Below are positions 58,950-64,000 of a stretch of DNA of 64,000 nucleotides, in pieces. The stretch's first letter is position 1. Each line of letters opens with the position of its first letter. The stretch covers positions 186,001 to 250,000 of the forward strand of contig NZ_JADLZT010000005.1 of NCBI RefSeq assembly GCF_015453285.1. Reading direction: 5' to 3'. The notes beneath the pieces are model-generated. The model was given only the letters and a program-made list of their open reading frames with translations, ran no database searches and had not been told where the DNA came from. The stretch is from Lysobacter niastensis. GTDB lineage: Bacteria > Pseudomonadota > Gammaproteobacteria > Xanthomonadales > Xanthomonadaceae. The translations under genes were made by a program, and so were the position numbers.

Positions 58950-59564
58950 ATGCCTCGCCACTTTTCCATGCTGCGCGGTTTCCACCTCGCCGACTGGTTC
59001 ACCCTTGCCAACGCCTTCTGCGGCACCGGCGCGATCTTCGCGGCGATGCGTTTCCTGCAGGACGGCGTCGTCCGCGACCTGCTGATCGGCATGGCACTGA
59101 TCCCGCTGGCCTTCATCTTCGACGCGCTCGACGGCCGCGTGGCGCGCTGGCGCAATTCCGCGTCCACGCTCGGGCGCGAGCTGGATTCGCTGGCCGATAT
59201 CATCTCCTTCGGCGTCGCGCCGGCATCGCTGGCCTATGCCTGCGGTCTGCAGGGGGGCTGGGATTGGGTGGTGCTGAGTTACTTCGTCGGCTGCGGCGTC
59301 AGCCGCCTGGCGCGCTACAACGTGACGGCCGAGCAGTTGTCCGGCGGCGGCGACAAGGTCAAGTATTTCGAGGGCACGCCGATCCCGACCAGCCTGGTCC
59401 TGGTCGTCGTGCTGGCGATCGCTGCCTGGCAGGGTGCGATCGGGTCCAACCTGTGGCTGGGCATGGTCAAGCTGGGCCCATGGCAGTTCCATCCGCTGGT
59501 GCTGATGTTCGCACTGTCGGGCTCGCTGATGATCAGCAAGACACTTCACATCCCCAAGCCCTGA
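58950..59564 (+). CDS. pssA: CDP-diacylglycerol-serine O-phosphatidyltransferase
   Basis: A 204-residue membrane enzyme that makes phosphatidylserine, the precursor of phosphatidylethanolamine. The CDP-alcohol phosphotransferase motif D-G-x2-A-R-x8-G-x3-D-x3-D reads FDALDGRVARW then GRELDSLADIISFG. About six to eight hydrophobic helices follow, ending LMISKTLHIPKP, typical of the Bacillus-type PssA. I chose the ATG at 58950 because GGAG lies 6 bases upstream; in-frame ATGs at 58932 and 58857 are alternatives. It supplies the phosphatidylethanolamine that the EptA enzyme at 41656 would consume. Confidence 0.87.
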   Translation: MPRHFSMLRGFHLADWFTLANAFCGTGAIFAAMRFLQDGVVRDLLIGMALIPLAFIFDALDGRVARWRNSASTLGRELDSLADIISFGVAPASLAYACGLQGGWDWVVLSYFVGCGVSRLARYNVTAEQLSGGGDKVKYFEGTPIPTSLVLVVVLAIAAWQGAIGSNLWLGMVKLGPWQFHPLVLMFALSGSLMISKTLHIPKP

Positions 59565-59646
59565 GCGGTCGCGATTGCCCGTCTCAGCATCGCAACACCG
59601 CGTTGGTACCATGATGGGACCCAGCGTAGACGGCGAAGGCGAGCGA

Positions 59647-60678
59647 ATGGACGATTTCGAGAACTGGTCCCGGCAATACTGGAATGCCTGGGGCGATGCG
59701 TTGCGCGCTGCGGCTCCCGCGACGGCCGCGCCCGGCATGCCGGGCTGGAACGACGCGATGAACTGGTGGTCGAAGCTGGCGCAGGGCGGGACCGGCGCGG
59801 GCGATGAGGCGGTTTCGCGTTTCAGTCAGCAGGCGCAGGGCTGGTTTGGGCAGATGCAGAAGCTGGCCGCGCAGTTCGCCGGCCGCAACGCCAGCGCCGC
59901 CGACATCGCGTCGGCGTGGAAGCAGGCGCTCGGCGGCCATGGCGCCAACCCGTTCGCCGACATGCTCGGCATGATGCCCGGCAGTGGCCAGACCGACCCG
60001 TCGCAGTGGTTCGCGCAGGCCGCGCCGTGGCTGCAACAGCAGCCCTGGCAGGCGCGGGGGCGCGAGTGGCTGGGGTTGCCGGCATTCGGCTTCGCCCGCG
60101 AGCACCAGGAGCGCTGGCAACAACTGGCGCAGGCGCAACTCAACATGCAGGAGCAGAGCCAGGCGTATCAGACGCTGCTGGCCGAAGCGGGACAGGATGC
60201 CTTCGTCCGCTTCGAACGCAAGCTGGCCCAACGCAGCGAGCCCGGACGCCAGCTCGAATCGGTGCGCGCGTTGTTCGACCTGTGGATCGACGCGGCCGAG
60301 GAAGCCTATGCCGACGTCGCGCTGTCGCCGCGTTTCCGCGATGCCTACGCCGCCCTGGTCAACTCGCAGATGACGCTGCGCGGACGCCTGCAGAAGGAAG
60401 TCGAGCAGGCCAGCGCGCAGTGGGGCATGCCCACCCGCACGGAACTGGATTCGGCGCACCGCAAGATCGTGCAGCTTGAGCGCGAACTGCGCCGCCTGCG
60501 CGACGCCGTGCAGCAGTCGGCGTCGCGCGGCAGTCGCGCCGAACCGGCCGCAGATCCCCAGGCGAAGGCCAAACCTGCGAAGCGTCCAGCGCGGGCGGTC
60601 GCGAAACCTGCATCGACCACCGCCGAGGCAGCGCCCGCCGCGCGCAAGGTGGCCAGGACGGCGAAGGAGAAGCGCTGA
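59647..60678 (+). CDS. phaE: Class III PHA synthase subunit PhaE
   Basis: A 343-residue subunit that forms a complex with PhaC and is needed for polymerase activity. It begins MDDFENWSRQYWNAWGDAL and has the family's helical repeat-rich middle (AQLNMQEQSQAYQTLLAEAG and RALFDLWIDAAEEAYADV, quoted by cores). A coiled coil (about 265-300) and a basic Lys/Ala/Pro tail end the protein, perhaps for contact with the granule or with DNA. The ATG at 59647 has a GAAGGCGAG site; the upstream frame to 59575 is less likely. Its stop overlaps the phaC start by one base (TGATG). Confidence 0.92.
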   Translation: MDDFENWSRQYWNAWGDALRAAAPATAAPGMPGWNDAMNWWSKLAQGGTGAGDEAVSRFSQQAQGWFGQMQKLAAQFAGRNASAADIASAWKQALGGHGANPFADMLGMMPGSGQTDPSQWFAQAAPWLQQQPWQARGREWLGLPAFGFAREHQERWQQLAQAQLNMQEQSQAYQTLLAEAGQDAFVRFERKLAQRSEPGRQLESVRALFDLWIDAAEEAYADVALSPRFRDAYAALVNSQMTLRGRLQKEVEQASAQWGMPTRTELDSAHRKIVQLERELRRLRDAVQQSASRGSRAEPAADPQAKAKPAKRPARAVAKPASTTAEAAPAARKVARTAKEKR

Positions 60679-61763
60679 TGGACCCGATGAATCCGCAAGG
60701 CCCGCTGGCCTTTACCGTCGAATCGCTGGCGCAGGAATCGCTTCGCTTCCAGTCCAAGCTGCGCGCAGGGCTCGACACGCTGCACCAGGTCGAGGACATC
60801 GGCTATGGCGCCACCGCGCGTGAGGAAGTCTGGCGTGACGGCAAGGTCGTGCTGTACCGCTTCCGCGGCGAGCGCGCGGCTACCGCGAAGGTGCCGCTGC
60901 TGATCGTCTACGCGCTGGTCAACCGGCCGTACATGGTCGACCTGCAGGCGGACAAGTCGATCGTGCGTGGCCTGCTCGAGCGTGGCGAGGACGTCTACAT
61001 CCTCGACTGGGGCTATCCCGACCGCTCCGACCGCTATCTCGAGCTGGAGGACTACATCCAGCGCTATATCGGCGGCGCCATCGACCACCTCTGCCACGAG
61101 TACCGCATGGACGCCGTCAACCTGCTCGGCATCTGCCAGGGCGGGGCGTTCTCGCTGTGCTACACCGCGCTCAATCCGGCCAAGGTCCGCAACCTCATCA
61201 CGATGGTCACGCCGGTGGACTTCCACACCGGCGACAACATGCTGGCCAACTGGACGCGCGGCCTCGACGTCGACCTGTTCGTCGATACGCTCGGCAACGT
61301 GCCGGCCGACGTGATGAACTGGTGCTACCTCACGCTCAAGCCGTGGCGGCTGTTCGTCCAGAAGTACGTCGGCATGGTCGACGTGCTCGACGACCGCAAG
61401 GCGCTGGAAGACTTCCTGCGCATGGAGAAGTGGATCTTCGATTCGCCCGACCAGGCGGGCGAGGCGTTCCGCCAGTTCGTCAAGCAGTTCTACCAGGGCA
61501 ACGGCTTCATCAAGGGCGGCATCGACATCGGCGGCCGCAGCGTCGACCTGCGCAATGTCGACATGCCGGTGCTGAACATCTACGCCGAACAGGACCATCT
61601 GGTTCCGCCGGATTCATCGCGCGCCCTGGCCGACCTGGTCGGCACCGACGACTACAGCGAGGTGTCGTTCAAGGGCGGGCACATCGGCATCTATGTGTCG
61701 AGCCGTGCGCAGCGCGAAGTCCCGGGTGCGATCCACGACTGGCTGGCGCAGCGCTCGCGCTGA
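60678..61763 (+). CDS. phaC: Class III PHA synthase subunit PhaC
   Basis: A 361-residue alpha/beta-hydrolase polymerase that joins (R)-3-hydroxybutyryl-CoA into polyhydroxybutyrate. The lipase-like box is GICQGG with catalytic cysteine C153. The catalytic aspartate is in YAEQDHLVPP and the histidine in FKGGHIGIYV. The length of ~355-360 residues and the phaE neighbour place it in class III, as in Allochromatium. The start is the ATG at 60678 inside TGATG. No phasin, phaA or phaB gene is in the window. Confidence 0.94.
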   Translation: MDPMNPQGPLAFTVESLAQESLRFQSKLRAGLDTLHQVEDIGYGATAREEVWRDGKVVLYRFRGERAATAKVPLLIVYALVNRPYMVDLQADKSIVRGLLERGEDVYILDWGYPDRSDRYLELEDYIQRYIGGAIDHLCHEYRMDAVNLLGICQGGAFSLCYTALNPAKVRNLITMVTPVDFHTGDNMLANWTRGLDVDLFVDTLGNVPADVMNWCYLTLKPWRLFVQKYVGMVDVLDDRKALEDFLRMEKWIFDSPDQAGEAFRQFVKQFYQGNGFIKGGIDIGGRSVDLRNVDMPVLNIYAEQDHLVPPDSSRALADLVGTDDYSEVSFKGGHIGIYVSSRAQREVPGAIHDWLAQRSR

Positions 61764-61891
61764 GGCCTCGCGTGCGCGGTGCAGGCGCCTTGCCTGCATC
61801 GCGCCATACGGAAGATGAAGACAGTGACGCAGGTGCGCGGTCGAAGCGCGCGCGCCGTGACAGAATCGCGCACCCCTACTGGAACGTTGCC

Positions 61892-62584
61892 GTGATTCGA
61901 GTCCTGCTGTCGCTCTGTCTTGTCCTGCTCGCCGGCTGCAGTACCGCGCCGGTGGCTCACTCCCAATCCGTCGCACCGCAGGCCGCTGATTCGGCGCAGT
62001 TCGAGCCCGAGATCGCTGCGTTCGAACAGGCCGACAGCCTCGTGCGCCGCCGCGCAGGCAGCGTGGTGTTCGTCGGCAGCTCGTCGATCCGGATGTGGGA
62101 CTCGCTTGGCGACGATTTCACGGGCGTGCCCGTGATCAACCGTGGCTTCGGTGGCTCGCGCGTCCGCGATGCGACGTACTTCGCCGGCCGCATCGTCACC
62201 GCATACCAGCCGCGCGCGGTCGTGCTCTATGCCGGCGACAACGACCTGGCCGAAGGCCGCACGCCGAAGCAGGTGCGCGACGACTTCGCTGCGTTCGTGG
62301 CGAAGGTGCGCGAGTCGCAGCCGCAGGTGCGCATTGCATTCGTGTCGATCAAGCCCAGCCCGGCCCGCGAGGCGCTGATGCCGCAGGCCCGCGAGGCCAA
62401 CGCACTGGTGCGCGAATGGGCCGGCCGCCAGCAGGGCGTGGACTACCTGGACGTGTTCCTGCCGATGCTCGACGGACAGGGGCGCCCGCGCGCCGAACTC
62501 TTCGTCGACGATCGCCTGCACATGAACAGCAGCGGCTACATGATCTGGGCAGGTGTGGTCAGGCCGTGGCTGGCCGGGTTGTAA
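61892..62584 (+). CDS. Lipoprotein SGNH/GDSL-family hydrolase
   Basis: A 230-residue envelope lipoprotein (signal VIRVLLSLCLVLLAGC, lipobox LAGC). The SGNH blocks are VFVGSSSIRMWD (catalytic S), NRGFGGSR (G), YAGDNDLAEG (N) and DDRLHMNSSGY (D, H). Such enzymes de-acylate lipids, sugars or polymers; the substrate is unknown. I chose the GTG at 61892 because it starts the signal peptide directly; the upstream frame overlaps phaC. A hairpin without T-tract (TGCAGGC/GCCTGCA, 61780-61798) lies between it and phaC. Confidence 0.85.
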   Translation: MIRVLLSLCLVLLAGCSTAPVAHSQSVAPQAADSAQFEPEIAAFEQADSLVRRRAGSVVFVGSSSIRMWDSLGDDFTGVPVINRGFGGSRVRDATYFAGRIVTAYQPRAVVLYAGDNDLAEGRTPKQVRDDFAAFVAKVRESQPQVRIAFVSIKPSPAREALMPQAREANALVREWAGRQQGVDYLDVFLPMLDGQGRPRAELFVDDRLHMNSSGYMIWAGVVRPWLAGL

Positions 62585-62591
62585 TCCCGGC

Positions 62592-62975
62592 ATGACCCCG
62601 ATCCGATCGCTGCCGCGCTTCGTTCTCGCCGCATCGCTCGCGCTGCTTGCCGCGACGGCGTCCTTCGCTGCACCGCCGCCGCAGGCCCAGCGCGAGATTG
62701 ACCAGCTGATCTCCGCGCTGGGCGGCTCCGGCTGCCAGTTCCAGCGCAACGGCCGCTGGTACGCCGCCACTGACGCGCAGGCGCACCTGCGCAAGAAGTA
62801 CGAATGGCTGCGCAAGCGCGACATGGTCGCCAGCGCCGAGCAGTTCATCGAACGTGCCGGTAGCCAGAGCAGCATCAGCGGGCAGGCCTACCAGGTGCGC
62901 TGCGGGAATGCGGCGGCGGTCAGTTCGGCCAGGTGGCTGAACACCCGGCTGGCGGAGATCCGCCGCGCGCCATGA
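62592..62975 (+). CDS. DUF5329-family periplasmic protein
   Basis: A 127-residue protein with a cleavable signal peptide (about 1-26, ending ASFA). The mature part reads REIDQLISALGGSGCQFQRNGRWY then HLRKKYEWLRKR (core residues), the pattern of DUF5329. Two cysteines (about residues 46 and 110) could pair in the periplasm. Its function is unknown. It starts 7 bases after the SGNH hydrolase gene, so they are likely co-transcribed. Confidence 0.8.
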   Translation: MTPIRSLPRFVLAASLALLAATASFAAPPPQAQREIDQLISALGGSGCQFQRNGRWYAATDAQAHLRKKYEWLRKRDMVASAEQFIERAGSQSSISGQAYQVRCGNAAAVSSARWLNTRLAEIRRAP

Positions 62976-63054
62976 CAGGCGTGTCGTTGGTCACATCACG
63001 ACCCGGTATGCGATTGGCTAGACTGAGGACGTCTTCCGACAGGGATCCATCGGC

Positions 63055-63252
63055 ATGAACGCATCGCGTCCGTTCACCCGTTCGCGGCACGACCGCATGA
63101 TCGCCGGCGTGATGGGCGGGATCGCCCAGCGCTACGGCTGGAACTCGACGTTGCTCCGGGCGGTCTTCGTCATCGTCTCGATCGCCTCGGCGGCGTTCCC
63201 GGGCATTCTGGTCTACCTGATCCTGTGGCTGCTGATGCCGGAAGGCGACTGA
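63055..63252 (+). CDS. PspC-domain protein
   Basis: A 65-residue protein made of a single PspC domain: the basic N-terminus SRHDRMIAGVMGGIAQRYGWN, then one hydrophobic helix (about 33-60) ending LMPEGD. PspC proteins take part in inner-membrane stress responses, but stand-alone short forms are common and of unclear role. A TAGACT hexamer at 63019-63024 may be its -10 box; a matching -35 is not evident. Confidence 0.88.
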   Translation: MNASRPFTRSRHDRMIAGVMGGIAQRYGWNSTLLRAVFVIVSIASAAFPGILVYLILWLLMPEGD

Positions 63253-63266
63253 CCGGCAGCGCCGCC

Positions 63267-63713
63267 ATGCGTGCGTTGCTGATGCGTCTCCTGATCGCGC
63301 TGGGCGCGATCTGGACCTTGCCCAACACACTGATCGGCCTGCTGCTCGGCGCCGTCGGCCTGCCGTTCGGCGCACACGCGCACTGGCGCCGGCGCGAACT
63401 CGCGCTGGTATTCCACAAGTGGCCCTGGGGTCCGGGCGGCGCCATCACCTTCGGCAACGTCATCGTCCATACCGGCGACGATCTGGACTCGCCGTGCGTG
63501 ACGTACGCACATCGCGCGGGTCATGGTGCGGAGCCGCCCATCGTGCTGGCCGACCACGAGCGCGCGCACGTCTACCAGTACCTCGTGCTCGGCCCGCTGT
63601 TCCTGCCGCTCTACCTGGTGTTCGGCGGCATCAGCGTGCGCAATCGCTTCGAGCGCGCCGCCGACCGCTATGCGCGCACCGGACGTGGCTGGTGGCCGTT
63701 CAGCCAATCTTGA
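63267..63713 (+). CDS. Small membrane protein with HExxH motif, zincin-like
   Basis: A 148-residue protein with two N-terminal hydrophobic segments (about 4-32) and the string DHERAHVYQYLVLGPLFLPL, which contains HERAH. Downstream FERAADRYAR has the ExxAD form of the third zinc ligand in gluzincin-like peptidases. I do not recognise a named family. It begins 14 bases after the pspC-like gene and is probably co-transcribed. I chose the ATG at 63267; the frame is open to 63225. A proteolytic role is inference. Confidence 0.75.
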   Translation: MRALLMRLLIALGAIWTLPNTLIGLLLGAVGLPFGAHAHWRRRELALVFHKWPWGPGGAITFGNVIVHTGDDLDSPCVTYAHRAGHGAEPPIVLADHERAHVYQYLVLGPLFLPLYLVFGGISVRNRFERAADRYARTGRGWWPFSQS

Positions 63714-63843
63714 CCGGGCGGTAACGCACGGTGCGATAAGTTCGACGCGTCGGAGAAGGTATTGGACGCCAACGTTCATTACGCTCCGATACGGAAGGCT
63801 CAGCCACTCGGGATCAACACGAACCCTGGAGACTGGGCCTTCT

Positions 63844-64000
63844 CTATGTCCGGCGTTCGGTGACGCCGATCGCCAGCACCGACTGCGTTTCCCCGATGGG
63901 CATGGCGTCCGGTCCGAACCGGCGCTCGGCGAAAGTGATTTCCTGGCCGTCGATCAACACCACGCTGCTGCAGCGCGTGCCGTAGCGCGGGCTGCGCACG
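63844..64000 (-). CDS. NRDE (TANGO2)-family protein, C-terminal fragment
   Basis: The last 51 codons of a minus-strand gene that continues beyond the window. The fragment reads VRSPRYGTRCSSVVLIDGQ then ITFAERRFGPDAMPIGET, the typical C-terminal pattern of NRDE-domain proteins. The stop is TAG at 63844-63846. The 130 bases between it and the membrane-protein gene show no further feature. The family role is unclear; it is linked to haem or lipid handling in other organisms. Confidence 0.8.
   Translation of the reverse strand, partial: VRSPRYGTRCSSVVLIDGQEITFAERRFGPDAMPIGETQSVLAIGVTERRT

Noticed and set aside
61157-61891. Upstream in-frame extension of the SGNH hydrolase over phaC
   Set aside because: The lipoprotein signal begins at 61892, and phaC is certain in the other frame.

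Overview
The window is a GC-rich gammaproteobacterial chromosome segment, most likely from the Lysobacter/Xanthomonas family (Lysobacteraceae = Xanthomonadaceae). The evidence is the gene order asd-fimV-truA-trpF-trpB-trpA-accD, a 14-gene nuo operon between tRNA-Leu(GAG) and an initiator tRNA-Met, a LexA box of the TTAGTA-N4-TACTAA type, and class III PHA synthase genes. Genus and species cannot be fixed from the sequence alone.

Bases 1-8275 hold housekeeping genes on the plus strand: the end of asd, fimV (type IV pilus hub), truA, trpF/B/A, accD and glmM. From 8344 to 11817 come a lapC/yejM-like regulator of LPS synthesis (minus), a 2-oxoglutarate/Fe(II) oxygenase (plus) and a DNA glycosylase (minus). 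Bases 11931-37739 are a long plus-strand core block: tpiA, secG, tRNA-Leu, nuoA-N, tRNA-fMet, rimP-nusA-infB-rbfA-truB-rpsO-pnp. It matches the enterobacterial glmM-secG-leuU-metY-rimP-nusA-infB-rbfA-truB-rpsO-pnp order, with the nuo operon lying between the two tRNAs. Good sigma70-type promoters precede the initiator tRNA and rpsO, and intrinsic terminators or attenuators divide the operon.

From 37819 the window becomes accessory. A two-component system (38563-40594) is divergent from a PAP2 phosphatase and an EptA/MCR-family lipid A phosphoethanolamine transferase, with an 11-bp tandem repeat in the shared promoter region. This looks like a PmrAB-type envelope-modification module. Next are dinB with its LexA box, an ECF sigma factor coupled to two small membrane proteins, a folE gene with a 1-base frameshift, and a Rieske-FAD reductase. 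A 271-bp MITE-like element sits exactly on the shared CTAG stop of two convergent genes.

Bases 48668-61763 form the most interesting region. It contains a GntP-family permease, a TonB-dependent receptor, a 1120-residue transporter-domain hybrid histidine kinase, a NarL-type response regulator, a lipoprotein 3-hydroxybutyrate-oligomer hydrolase, a phosphatidylserine synthase and phaE-phaC. I propose it is a regulated locus for scavenging, sensing and storing (oligo)hydroxybutyrate: outer-membrane capture, hydrolysis, uptake of monomer, and repolymerisation as PHB. The gene families are seen; the joint pathway is inference.

The window ends with a lipoprotein SGNH hydrolase, a DUF5329 protein, a PspC-domain protein, a mini membrane protein with an HExxH motif, and the C-terminal end of an NRDE-family gene on the minus strand. 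I saw no prophage, CRISPR array, rRNA or complete insertion sequence.
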